A DNA stretch of 34,914 nt from an uncultured Clostridia bacterium. Its GTDB lineage: Bacteria; Bacillota; Clostridia; Peptostreptococcales; Anaerovoracaceae. Every line of letters starts with the position of its first letter. Position 1 is the first letter of the stretch. The stretch covers positions 1-34,914 of the forward strand of contig CALWPQ010000029.1 in NCBI GenBank assembly GCA_944383465.1, written 5' to 3'. Position numbers and translations under genes: made by a program. Positions 25,386-33,577 of this stretch are shown one piece after another. The notes below the pieces were generated by a model. That model worked only from the letters and a program-made list of their open reading frames with translations, made no database searches and was not told the origin of the DNA.

Positions 25386-25452
25386 TTGGGACACCCAAAT
25401 GTTGTTTTTTCATTTTGTAAAACGCGTGATATACAACATCTGGGTGTCCCAA
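25386..25452. repeat. 20-bp inverted repeat made of two nested palindromes
   Basis: The arm at 25386-25405 (TTGGGACACCCAAATGTTGT) and the arm at 25433-25452 are reverse complements with one mismatch and a 27-base spacer. Each arm itself contains a palindrome, TTGGGACACCCAA and TGGGTGTCCCA. It lies just upstream of the surface-protein promoter. It is either a pair of operators about 54 bp apart or a stem-loop. On the plus strand no T run follows. Confidence 0.8.
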
Positions 25453-25470
25453 GAAAATTTTACTTTTATA

Positions 25471-25499
25471 TTGACCGGTAAAATTTTCTGTGCTATACT
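25471..25499 (+). promoter_or_regulatory. Promoter of the SLH surface-protein gene
   Basis: TTGACC (25471-25476), 17 bases, then TATACT (25494-25499) preceded by TGC, an extended -10. The start would be near 25506, giving an untranslated leader of about 138 bases. Confidence 0.75.
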
Positions 25500-25505
25500 T
25501 TTAAA

Positions 25506-25562
25506 AGAGTTAGCTTGAGCTAACTCTAAATTATTGAAATTGGGTTAGCCTGAGCTAACTCT
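25506..25562 (+). repeat. Tandem palindromes at the start of the surface-protein leader
   Basis: GAGTTAGC-TTGA-GCTAACTC (within 25506-25527) and GGGTTAGC-CTGA-GCTAACTC (within 25541-25562) are repeated 35 bp apart, 19 of 22 positions the same. The first begins at the predicted transcription start. They could be repressor operators or, in RNA, stabilising hairpins. Confidence 0.8.
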
Positions 25563-25567
25563 AAAAC

Positions 25568-25606
25568 GCTGTCAAGCGATTAGTATATACTACTCGCAAT
25601 GACAGC
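25568..25606 (+). other. Long leader hairpin before the surface-protein gene
   Basis: GCTGTCA (25568-25574) pairs with TGACAGC (25600-25606), GCGA (25576-25579) with TCGC (25594-25597), and the core TAGTATATACTA (25581-25592) is self-complementary. There is no T run. It ends 37 bases before the ATG, leaving the AAAAGGAGG ribosome binding site free. Confidence 0.75.
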
Positions 25607-25643
25607 AAAATTGTGAAAATTGAATGGTTAAAAGGAGGTATTT

Positions 25644-28600
25644 ATGACACGAGTAAAAACAAAGCAGATTATAAGTGTGATTTTAGCACTTTTTATACTG
25701 CTTTCATTCTCGGTAATTTCTATGCCGTTTGCGTATGCGGCGGGGCAGGAAACTGTCCAAGTAACAATCAAGGATGACGTGATAGCGCCGGGTGCGGAGA
25801 GCATTACCGTAAATCTTACGGCAAAACCGTCTTTAGGTGTGTTCAAAATCTTTGCTTTGGATGGAAGTGAGGACTTTGATAGCTCTCATTTTTTTGATGG
25901 AACATATACCGAGCTGTATATCGCTTATCTTTTCAGCGATACGACGCTTAGCGTCGGTGACAGTAATCTTTTGCTGAACGCGGCTCCGCAGGCGGGACAA
26001 AAACTGGTAGCAGTGCTGCGCGACAGCAGCGGCGAAAATCCTGTTGATTATATCTCGAATGCAGTGCTGGTATCGGATAATGGCGGGAATACGGATGAAG
26101 GGAATAAGAAACCGGAAACTATTCTCGCAAACTGTTCGGTAACTATGATGCAAGACGGAGAAGAGCGAACAGAGCTTTTCAAAGAAAATGACTCAGCTGT
26201 CGATGTAGCCGTGAGGCTTGATGATTCGATTGAGAACGGGTGCTACCTCACAATCTTTGCGTATGCCGGAAATACTGCGTTTGACGCAGATGCTGTGCAG
26301 AATATAAGGCTCTGGTCTGGCCTTGTAACTGACGGATATACGGGAACATGCAATTTCAGCAGCGCACAGCTTCCTCTTAAAGTAGGATATAAAGTAATAG
26401 CCTGTCTTAATGTTCCATGTGGAGAGGACAATTACGGCGATGTATATTATCGCTCGGTTGTGTCATCTCCGATAGATGTTGCTGATGAAGACGGCAATGT
26501 TTTTCAGGATTATACATACCCGGACGCATCTATAAGCGAAACCGAAATTGAGGCGGGAACAACTAAACTGCATATAAATCTTACGGGAGATGAAAGACTC
26601 TTTAAAGCGGCACAGGAAAATCAAATTGCGATATCGGTAATCGTAAGAGAATATAGAGACGGTGATGAAATCGACTTGGATGAAGGCGAGGATCAGAAAA
26701 CTCTCTATGGCAATTACAGTGTTACAGCGCCGATGGACAATGTGGAAGTTACGCTGTCAGAGCCGCTGCGCGCCGGGTACAGAGTGCGCGCAATTACGTA
26801 CTGGTCACAAAATACTGAAATTTTCCTTCCTAAAGGAAACGATTACGAAAAGATGTTTTCGAGGCCGGATGACTCAGTTTTAGTTTCGGAAGGCGAAGAA
26901 ACCACTGATCCCGATGTGCCGAAAACGCTGAGCGCAGTTATAAACGGCGGAAAGGTTTATGACAACGCAAGTACAATAAATATTGCGGTAAGCGGCAGCC
27001 TTCCGGAAGGCAATGTGGTTCTTCTCGTAAAGGCGTACGAAGCCTCCGAAACGGAATATCCGACAAACGGCGGCACATGGGTAGGAAGCGTATTCGATAT
27101 AAAGGAAAGCAACACGATTACACCTCAGGAGGGTTCGCTTGTTGCGGGCACGAAGCTTGTAGCTATAATATTGAATTCGGGAAATCCTGTCGCAGTATCG
27201 GTGCCGGTTATGGTAGAAGAAGCAAAGTCTGCGGCCGATGACAGTCTTGTAATTAACGAGGATGAATTTGTCGCCGGAGTTTCAAATTCGGCAGCAATAG
27301 TCGTTGCGGGCTGCGATGAGTTTGCAGGCGGACATCTCATACTGACAACAGGAGATGCGGCTACGAATTTTGATGCTGACAGCAGGACAAGACTTGCAAG
27401 CGTAAGCTTTACAGGTGCGGGAACATATTCTCTCGATTTTAATTCATCGCTTATTAAAGCGGGAGATACAGTACAGGCGCATATTTACAAATATAATTTT
27501 GATGACGACAGTACGATCTATAAATACAGTCAGGCTGTTGGAATTATCACAGAAAGCGGCCTTACTACGGAAACACAGCTTGAAATTGTGACGCAGCAAA
27601 TTCGGGAAGATGCGTCGCTGCTTTATGCGATTGCCAATTTCGATGCATCATTTACCGGCGTATTTAAGCTGTATACCTATTCTGGCGATGAGTTCGACGT
27701 GAATTCTGCGGAAATTATAAAGCGGATGCAAATAACGCCGAGCGAGACGAGCAGTCGTATTGATTTTACCGCAGATCTTACGGCAGGAAATAAAATTATT
27801 GCAGTACTGACTTTGACAGATAAAGATGGAAACAGTACAGATACACTTTCCAATGTTAAGGTTATTCAGGCAATGCCGGAAAAACAGCAGCCGGATGCAA
27901 GAATTATTGATGAGACAATCACGGCGGGTGATACACAGCTCAAAGCGTCGCTGACGATAGACCCAAGTACGGACAATGCAAACTTTGTGCTTTACAAATT
28001 TACGGGAGATACGCTTGATACGGAAACAGCAGCTGTTCTTTCATCGGGAATACTTTACAGAAGTGATACAAACCGCATCATATATCTCGGAACAGGCAGA
28101 ATCGCAGCAGGAGATAAGCTGCAAATTGTTCTCACGGCAGATGGAGTAAGCGCATTTTCAAACGCTGTTACAGTAGAGCCGTCGCCGGATTGGGGAACGC
28201 CGTATGCGGCGTTTGAAGTAAGCGCTGTTCGCACCGACGATAAATCGGTAGATGTAAATATAACTTATGCGGAAGAATATATGAGCCTTGGAAGCGCGTT
28301 TTACTGTGATGTGTCGCTTTATACATTTTCAGCCTCATATACAGACGAAGAGTTTGAAGAAAGGGAACTTTGGGAGAGCACATCATTTTCCCAGCGCGTA
28401 GGGCAGATAAATTCAAATTATGGCGACGAAACGAGAGGAACGGTTATGGTGCCTCTATTTGAAAGCGCAGTACTTTCACCTGATGACAGAATGATTATAA
28501 AGCTGCGGCTGCCGCATACTGAGTGGGAAGGTGAAGAAGTGGACTATATTTCGGCTTCGGTGCCGATCATAGAAGAAGGAACGGAAATTCCAACTGCGAA

Positions 28601-30386
28601 AGTTATACTTTATAACCTCGGTGAAGATTCGTCGCGCGGAGCTGTTTTGCGTTCAATTCTCAATGATATGGCAGTTGTATGCGAGACGATGACGGACGAG
28701 CATCTCAATGAAACTGTCGGCTATCTTGCAGGACTTGCAGGCTATGAGGCTGCGGGAGAGACTTATACAGGCGCAGGCAGTACATCAGAGTTTATGCTCA
28801 TATGCAATATGCCGGAAGCGCAGCTTGACAGATTCCTTGATATGATGACGGAAAAGGGAATCCGTATAGATCATAAGGCTGTCATGACAGATTACAACAA
28901 AGATTGGCAGTTCAGTCAGCTTATATCAGATATAGCCGATGAACATGAGGTATTTCAGGCGCTCCTTGAACTCGATAAGCTTATAGATGATGCTGAAAAA
29001 TTGAGTGAGGAGGAATACGGCACAGAGCAGAACTGGGAAGAATTTAAAACAGCTCTCGCAAGTGCGAACGAAGCTCTTGCAACGTATGAGCCGCCGATTG
29101 AACTCCTCAGAGAAAATATTGACGCGCTCAAAGAACAGTATCTTATTTTGACGGGAATGCAGGAAATTGAAGGCATCGCCGTAATAACGATAGAAAAAGA
29201 CAGCGAAGGAACTTACACGATGACCGCTTCAGTAAAAGACGGAAAAGACGAGGCGCAATATACATATCTTTGGAAAAATGGAGAAAGCGGTGATACTATA
29301 CGCGGAATTGAAGCTGAGAAATTGATGGGAATGTCGCTGACTGTGACTGAGAAAGGAGCTTACGGCTCACTTACAGCGCAGCTTGAAGTGCCGGACGCAC
29401 CTGCTGTTTCACTTTCCGAAACGAAAAATTCAGTGACAGTTTCAATTGAGACTCCTGTATTATTAGACAATAAACCTGCAGCGGAAACTTATACAGCAGT
29501 GCTTTATCTGAACGGAGAAGAAGCGGCGAAAGCTTCATGCAGCGGAGATGACAATTCAATTGTCTTTACGGGCCTCAGTGCAAATACAGCTTATGATTTA
29601 AAAATTTATGCAGAGAACCCTGTCGGACGAAGCGACATCACAAATGCTGCAGTGACGACTAAAAAGGGAAGCTCATCGAGCAGACCGTCCGGCGGAAACT
29701 CCTCGAATACAGACAAAAAAACTGAAGATGATGATTCGAAAAAAGAAGAATCTTCAGATTTAAAAAATGCAGCAGATGCATTCACTGATATAAGTTCAGG
29801 AAGCTGGTATTACGGAGCTGTAAATTATGCTGTTTCAAACGGACTTATGCTCGGAACGAGTGAGAATGTATTTTCTCCAAACGGTGCGGTGACACGCGGA
29901 CAGATTGTAACCATACTGCACAGACTGGCAAAAGAAAAGGATGAGCAGGCAGGCGGCAATCAGCAGAGACTTTCTGCAAACGGAAATATATCTGTAAACT
30001 TTACGGATATAAAGTCGGGAAGATATTATACCGAAGCTGTTAACTGGGCTGCTTCAAATGAAATAGTTCTCGGTTATGATGAAAACAGATTCGGACCTGA
30101 TGACAGTATTACCCGTGAACAGCTTGCGGCGATACTTTATAGATACGCAGCTTACCTTGGTATGGATACGGGAATTTATGAAACAGAAGATTCTTCCGCA
30201 ATAAAAAGCGTAATATTTGAAGATAGCAGCAATATTTCGCAATATGCACAGAGTGCAGCAAGCTGGGCATCATCTCGCGGTCTTGTAAAAGGCACAGACA
30301 GAGGAATGTTTATGCCAAAAGAAATTGCGACACGTGCTCAGGCTGCGGAGATTCTTATGCGTTTCTCCGAACTTGCAGAAAATTAA
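25644..30386 (+). CDS. Large secreted SLH-anchored surface protein with a DUF3783-like domain and Fn3-like domain
   Basis: This is a 1580-residue protein. Residues 1-33 are a signal peptide ending AYAA. Residues about 38-985 contain eight divergent beta-rich repeats of 100-130 residues, each closing with a G-x-K-L-x-A-V-L-type strand (AGQKLVAVL, VGYKVIACL, AGTKLVAIIL, AGNKIIAVL, AGDKLQIVL). Residues about 985-1102 (KVILYNLGED, VGYLAGLAGYEAAGE, HKAVMTDYNKDWQF, ADEHEVF) match the pattern of DUF3783, a clostridial domain I know otherwise from small cytosolic proteins. A helical FIVAR-like segment (1103-1175) follows, then an Fn3-like domain (about 1251-1338), a Ser/charged linker, and three SLH modules from about 1378, 1450 and 1522 that bind secondary wall polymer. 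No enzyme motif is visible. It is probably an abundant surface-layer or adhesin protein, given its strong promoter and AAAAGGAGG. Confidence 0.9.
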   Translation: MTRVKTKQIISVILALFILLSFSVISMPFAYAAGQETVQVTIKDDVIAPGAESITVNLTAKPSLGVFKIFALDGSEDFDSSHFFDGTYTELYIAYLFSDTTLSVGDSNLLLNAAPQAGQKLVAVLRDSSGENPVDYISNAVLVSDNGGNTDEGNKKPETILANCSVTMMQDGEERTELFKENDSAVDVAVRLDDSIENGCYLTIFAYAGNTAFDADAVQNIRLWSGLVTDGYTGTCNFSSAQLPLKVGYKVIACLNVPCGEDNYGDVYYRSVVSSPIDVADEDGNVFQDYTYPDASISETEIEAGTTKLHINLTGDERLFKAAQENQIAISVIVREYRDGDEIDLDEGEDQKTLYGNYSVTAPMDNVEVTLSEPLRAGYRVRAITYWSQNTEIFLPKGNDYEKMFSRPDDSVLVSEGEETTDPDVPKTLSAVINGGKVYDNASTINIAVSGSLPEGNVVLLVKAYEASETEYPTNGGTWVGSVFDIKESNTITPQEGSLVAGTKLVAIILNSGNPVAVSVPVMVEEAKSAADDSLVINEDEFVAGVSNSAAIVVAGCDEFAGGHLILTTGDAATNFDADSRTRLASVSFTGAGTYSLDFNSSLIKAGDTVQAHIYKYNFDDDSTIYKYSQAVGIITESGLTTETQLEIVTQQIREDASLLYAIANFDASFTGVFKLYTYSGDEFDVNSAEIIKRMQITPSETSSRIDFTADLTAGNKIIAVLTLTDKDGNSTDTLSNVKVIQAMPEKQQPDARIIDETITAGDTQLKASLTIDPSTDNANFVLYKFTGDTLDTETAAVLSSGILYRSDTNRIIYLGTGRIAAGDKLQIVLTADGVSAFSNAVTVEPSPDWGTPYAAFEVSAVRTDDKSVDVNITYAEEYMSLGSAFYCDVSLYTFSASYTDEEFEERELWESTSFSQRVGQINSNYGDETRGTVMVPLFESAVLSPDDRMIIKLRLPHTEWEGEEVDYISASVPIIEEGTEIPTAKVILYNLGEDSSRGAVLRSILNDMAVVCETMTDEHLNETVGYLAGLAGYEAAGETYTGAGSTSEFMLICNMPEAQLDRFLDMMTEKGIRIDHKAVMTDYNKDWQFSQLISDIADEHEVFQALLELDKLIDDAEKLSEEEYGTEQNWEEFKTALASANEALATYEPPIELLRENIDALKEQYLILTGMQEIEGIAVITIEKDSEGTYTMTASVKDGKDEAQYTYLWKNGESGDTIRGIEAEKLMGMSLTVTEKGAYGSLTAQLEVPDAPAVSLSETKNSVTVSIETPVLLDNKPAAETYTAVLYLNGEEAAKASCSGDDNSIVFTGLSANTAYDLKIYAENPVGRSDITNAAVTTKKGSSSSRPSGGNSSNTDKKTEDDDSKKEESSDLKNAADAFTDISSGSWYYGAVNYAVSNGLMLGTSENVFSPNGAVTRGQIVTILHRLAKEKDEQAGGNQQRLSANGNISVNFTDIKSGRYYTEAVNWAASNEIVLGYDENRFGPDDSITREQLAAILYRYAAYLGMDTGIYETEDSSAIKSVIFEDSSNISQYAQSAASWASSRGLVKGTDRGMFMPKEIATRAQAAEILMRFSELAEN

Positions 30387-30405
30387 AGACAGAAAGCAAA
30401 AATAA

Positions 30406-30446
30406 AAAGAGGGGCGTCTGCTGATTATACAGAACGTCCCTCTTTA
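30406..30446 (+). terminator. Intrinsic terminator of the surface-protein gene
   Basis: AAAGAGGGGCGT (30406-30417) pairs with ACGTCCCTCTTT (30434-30445) with one G-U pair and a 16-base loop. It is 20 bases after the stop codon. Confidence 0.85.
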
Positions 30447-30622
30447 TGCTTAAGGACTAATTCGGCAATTCGGCGTTATAGATGCGCAAGCAGACATAGC
30501 ATAAAAATTGAAGTATGAAAAAACACTGCTGCCAGCAAAGTTTGGTAGTCGGCACTTGTTTTATACTTTTTGAATTCTTATGGTAATATTGCGCCGCAAA
30601 TGGCATTTTATGATTTTGCGCA

Positions 30623-30651
30623 TTGAAAAAAATGCATATATATGATATTAT
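30623..30651 (+). promoter_or_regulatory. Probable promoter of the flavodiiron protein operon
   Basis: TTGAAA (30623-30628), 17 bases, then TATTAT (30646-30651). TATAAT at 30649 is a better -10 but has 20-base spacing. The ATG is at 30718, behind GCAGGAGGG. Confidence 0.4.
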
Positions 30652-30717
30652 AATTTTCGAAATGGGAACGAAAAAAATAAAAAGGCAGCTGATGCCGGAA
30701 GCAGGAGGGAAATTGAA

Positions 30718-31872
30718 ATGGAAATTACAAAGGATATAAAATATGTAGGCGTCAACGACCACAAGATCGATCTATTTGAAGGACAGTACATCGTGCCGAA
30801 CGGTATGGCGTACAACTCGTATATAATTATGGATGAAAAAGTCGCCGTTATGGATACGGTTGACGCGAATTTTAATGATGAATGGCTTGCCAATATAAAA
30901 GGTGTGCTTGCAGACCGTGAGCCTGATTACCTCGTTATACAGCATATGGAGCCTGATCACTCAGCCAATATAGCAAACTTTATGGAAGTTTACAAAAATG
31001 CAAAAATTGTTTCAAATACTAAAGCGTTTGTTATGATGAAGCAGTTCTTTGGTACGGATTTTGCGGAAAGGCAGGTTGTGGTAAACGACGGAGACACTCT
31101 CAGCCTTGGAAACCATATGCTTACATTCGTCTTTGCGCCGATGGTACACTGGCCTGAGGTAATGGTTACTTATGACAGCACTGATAAAGTGCTCTTCTCA
31201 GCAGATGGCTTTGGCAAATTCGGAGCGCTTGACGCTGATGAAGAATGGGACTGCGAGGCAAGACGCTACTATATAGGTATTGTCGCCAAGTACGGAAAGC
31301 AGGTACAGACGCTGCTTAATAAAGCGGCGGCGCTGGACATCAAAGCTATCTGCCCGCTGCACGGACCGGTTCTTGCAGAAGATCTCGGACACTATATAAA
31401 TCTTTATGACATTTGGTCGTCATATCGTGTTGAATCCGAGGGCATAGTAATAGCATATACGTCTGTTTACGGACACACAAAAGCGGCTGCTGAAAAGCTT
31501 GCGGAGCTTCTTGAAAAAAGAGGCCAAAATGTAGTAGTTCACGACCTCGCACGTTGCGATATGGCGGAAGCTGTAGAGGATGCATTTAGGTACGGTACGC
31601 TTGTATTAGGAACTATTACATATAACGGAAGCATATTCCCGTTTATGCATGATTTCTTAAACCGGCTTGAAGAACACAGCTATCAGAACAGAACGGTAGC
31701 GTTTATCGAAAACGGAACTTGGGCACCTACTGCGGCTAAGACGATGAGAAGCATGCTCGAAGGCTGCAAAGATATTAGATTTGCGGAAAATACGGTAACG
31801 GTAAAATCGGCGCTAAGCAAAGAAAGCACAGCGCAGCTTGAAGCTCTTGCAGATGAGCTCAGCAATATTTGA
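30718..31872 (+). CDS. fprA: Flavodiiron protein (FprA-type A-type flavoprotein)
   Basis: Flavodiiron proteins reduce O2 to water and/or NO to N2O in the cytoplasm of anaerobes. The 384-residue protein has a metallo-beta-lactamase-like N-terminal domain with all diiron ligands: H76, E78, D80 and H81 in HMEPDHSAN, H144 in VHWPEV, D163 in SADGFG and H215 in LHGPVL. The C-terminal flavodoxin domain (about 240-384) has YTSVYGHTKAAAEKL for FMN phosphate, GTITYNGSIFPFM and ENGTWAPTAAK. It is cotranscribed with the rubredoxin-flavin reductase gene starting 20 bases after its stop. Which of O2 or NO it prefers cannot be read from the sequence. Confidence 0.95.
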   Translation: MEITKDIKYVGVNDHKIDLFEGQYIVPNGMAYNSYIIMDEKVAVMDTVDANFNDEWLANIKGVLADREPDYLVIQHMEPDHSANIANFMEVYKNAKIVSNTKAFVMMKQFFGTDFAERQVVVNDGDTLSLGNHMLTFVFAPMVHWPEVMVTYDSTDKVLFSADGFGKFGALDADEEWDCEARRYYIGIVAKYGKQVQTLLNKAAALDIKAICPLHGPVLAEDLGHYINLYDIWSSYRVESEGIVIAYTSVYGHTKAAAEKLAELLEKRGQNVVVHDLARCDMAEAVEDAFRYGTLVLGTITYNGSIFPFMHDFLNRLEEHSYQNRTVAFIENGTWAPTAAKTMRSMLEGCKDIRFAENTVTVKSALSKESTAQLEALADELSNI

Positions 31873-31891
31873 AAGGAAAATCGGAGCAAAA

Positions 31892-32515
31892 ATGAGTGGA
31901 AAAATTGATGTGAACGCTTTTTACAATATTGAATACGGACTTTACATCGTCACCTCAAATGACGGTAAAAAGGATAACGGCTGCATTGTAAATGCGGTAA
32001 ATCAGGTAACAAATGATCCCGCGCGTATAGCGGTAGCTATAAATAAAAAGAATTATTCCTGCGATATTATAAAGGACACAGGTATTATGAATCTCTGCTG
32101 TCTGTCAAAAAGCGCGCCGTTTGATGTATTTAAGCATTTCGGATTTGTGAGCGGAAGAGATACGGATAAATTTGCGGATAAAGAGGATAAAGAAACAGAG
32201 CGTTCGCAAAATGGCCTTATTATTGTCAAGGAGCATACAAATGCGTTTATGTCGCTTAAAACCGAAAGCATAGTCGATCTCGGTACTCATGCGATGTTTA
32301 TTTGCAGTGTAACCGAGGCGGAAGTAGTTTCCGATGAAGAGAGCATGACGTATTCTCATTATCTTTGCAATGTCAAGCCAAAGCCTGAGGAGGTCAGCAA
32401 AAAAGGATTTGTATGCAAGGTGTGCGGCTATGTGTACGAAAGCGATACACTGCCTCCTGATTTCATATGCCCGCTCTGCAAGCACGGCGCTTCAGATTTT
32501 GAGCCGATAAAATAA
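31892..32515 (+). CDS. hrb: Flavin reductase-rubredoxin fusion (high-molecular-weight rubredoxin, Hrb-type)
   Basis: This is the electron donor partner of the flavodiiron protein. From ATG 31892 (GGAG at 31883-31886) it is 207 residues. Residues about 1-160 are a flavin-reductase-like FMN-binding split barrel (YNIEYGLYIVTS, NGCIVNAVNQVTNDPARIAVAINK, HFGFVSGRDTDKF, HAMFICSVTEAE). The last 38 residues are a rubredoxin-type iron site, GFVCKVCGYVYE and PPDFICPLCKHG, with the four Cys in two CxxC pairs. The linker between the pairs is short, as in rubrerythrin-type rather than classical rubredoxin. The same gene pair in Moorella thermoacetica encodes an NO reductase system. Confidence 0.92.
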   Translation: MSGKIDVNAFYNIEYGLYIVTSNDGKKDNGCIVNAVNQVTNDPARIAVAINKKNYSCDIIKDTGIMNLCCLSKSAPFDVFKHFGFVSGRDTDKFADKEDKETERSQNGLIIVKEHTNAFMSLKTESIVDLGTHAMFICSVTEAEVVSDEESMTYSHYLCNVKPKPEEVSKKGFVCKVCGYVYESDTLPPDFICPLCKHGASDFEPIK

Positions 32516-32536
32516 ATAATTTGTAAAGCAAGATAA

Positions 32537-32573
32537 GAGCAGGAAGACTTAAAAAAGCCGGCCTGCTTTTTTA
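32537..32573 (+). terminator. Terminator after the rubredoxin gene
   Basis: GCAGG (32539-32543) can pair with CCTGC (32562-32566), or AAAAAAGC (32551-32558) with GCTTTTTT (32565-32572). A TTTTTTATT run follows. Two alternative stems share the same right arm. Confidence 0.65.
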
Positions 32574-32582
32574 TTGCAGCAC

Positions 32583-32612
32583 TTGATTTATGTGTGAGTT
32601 TGGTAGTATTAT
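32583..32612 (+). promoter_or_regulatory. Probable promoter of the metF operon
   Basis: TTGATT (32583-32588), 18 bases, then TATTAT (32607-32612), about 62 bases before the GTG start. I see no SAM riboswitch or other sulfur/methionine leader, which many clostridial met genes have. Confidence 0.45.
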
Positions 32613-32674
32613 AAGCTATGATGTTTTTTAAAAGGAGAAATTTTAACGTTTTAATATATGAGAGGTGATTCCAA

Positions 32675-33559
32675 GTGAAGCTATCGGAACTTCTGAAACA
32701 AAATAAGCTGTCGCTTTCATTTGAAGTTTTTCCGCCCAAAACCGATACGGCCTTTGAAAGTGTAAAAAGAGCAACTGAGCAAATAGCCGAGCTGCATCCG
32801 AGCTTCGTGAGCGTTACATACGGAGCGGGAGGAGGCACGAGCAAATACACGCTCGACATAGCAAAAAATATCAAACAGGAACACGGCGTACCGACGCTTG
32901 CACATCTTACATGCGTATCATCGACAAAAGCTACGGTGAAAGAGCGCATAGAAGATATTAAAAATGCGGGGATAGAAAATGTTATGGCGCTGCGCGGAGA
33001 TCTGACACCAGAGCTTGAAAAATCGGGGCTTGCAGACTGTGATTACCATCATGCGGCAGAGCTTGTATATGAGCTTGCAGAAAGCGGAGCCGGCTTTTGC
33101 ATTGGAGGAGCCTGCTATCCCGAAATACACCCCGAGAGTGCAAATCAAAAGGAAGATATTAAATATTTAAAGGAAAAAGTGGAGGCAGGATGTGAATTTT
33201 TAACGACGCAAATGTTTTTTGACAACAATCTGCTCTACAACTTCCTCTACAAAATACGTGAAGCCGGCATTACGGTGCCTGTTATACCGGGAGTAATGCC
33301 GATAACGAACGCAAATCAGGTGGAAAGAGCAGTCAAGCTTTCGGGTTCATTTGTGCCGCAGCGTTTCAAAAGCCTCGTGGATAAATTCGGTGCTAATCCC
33401 GCAGCAATGAAGCAGGCAGGCATAGCTTATGCTACAGACCAGATAATAGACCTCTATGCCAATGGTATTACAAATGTTCACGTTTATTCGATGAACAAAC
33501 CTGATGTGGCAGCGAAGATAAAAGAGAATCTTTCGGATATGCTTGGATATGAACTATGA
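32675..33559 (+). CDS. metF: Methylenetetrahydrofolate reductase [NAD(P)H]
   Basis: MetF reduces 5,10-methylene-THF to 5-methyl-THF with an FAD cofactor, supplying methyl groups for methionine synthase. The 294-residue TIM barrel shows LSFEVFPPKTD (catalytic Glu), FVSVTYGAGGGTSKYTLDI, PTLAHLTCVSSTKATV, GIENVMALRGDL (FAD site Asp), FCIGGACYPEIHPES, EFLTTQMFFDN and PVIPGVMPI. The start is GTG 32675, with AGAGGTGAT (32661-32669) upstream, well matched to the 16S tail. It is first in an operon with the MetH activation protein and metH. Confidence 0.95.
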   Translation: MKLSELLKQNKLSLSFEVFPPKTDTAFESVKRATEQIAELHPSFVSVTYGAGGGTSKYTLDIAKNIKQEHGVPTLAHLTCVSSTKATVKERIEDIKNAGIENVMALRGDLTPELEKSGLADCDYHHAAELVYELAESGAGFCIGGACYPEIHPESANQKEDIKYLKEKVEAGCEFLTTQMFFDNNLLYNFLYKIREAGITVPVIPGVMPITNANQVERAVKLSGSFVPQRFKSLVDKFGANPAAMKQAGIAYATDQIIDLYANGITNVHVYSMNKPDVAAKIKENLSDMLGYEL

Positions 33560-33577
33560 AATACAGAGGCAGAAAAT

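Noticed and set aside
25568..25606. Intrinsic terminator in the surface-protein leader
   Set aside because: The stem is strong but no T run follows, and the next feature is the ribosome binding site of the downstream gene.
25506..25606. CRISPR array or insertion-sequence end
   Set aside because: Only two repeat copies 35 bp apart, no third unit, no transposase and no target duplication.
32574..32674. SAM riboswitch upstream of metF
   Set aside because: The leader is too short and lacks the paired helices and terminator expected for an S-box.
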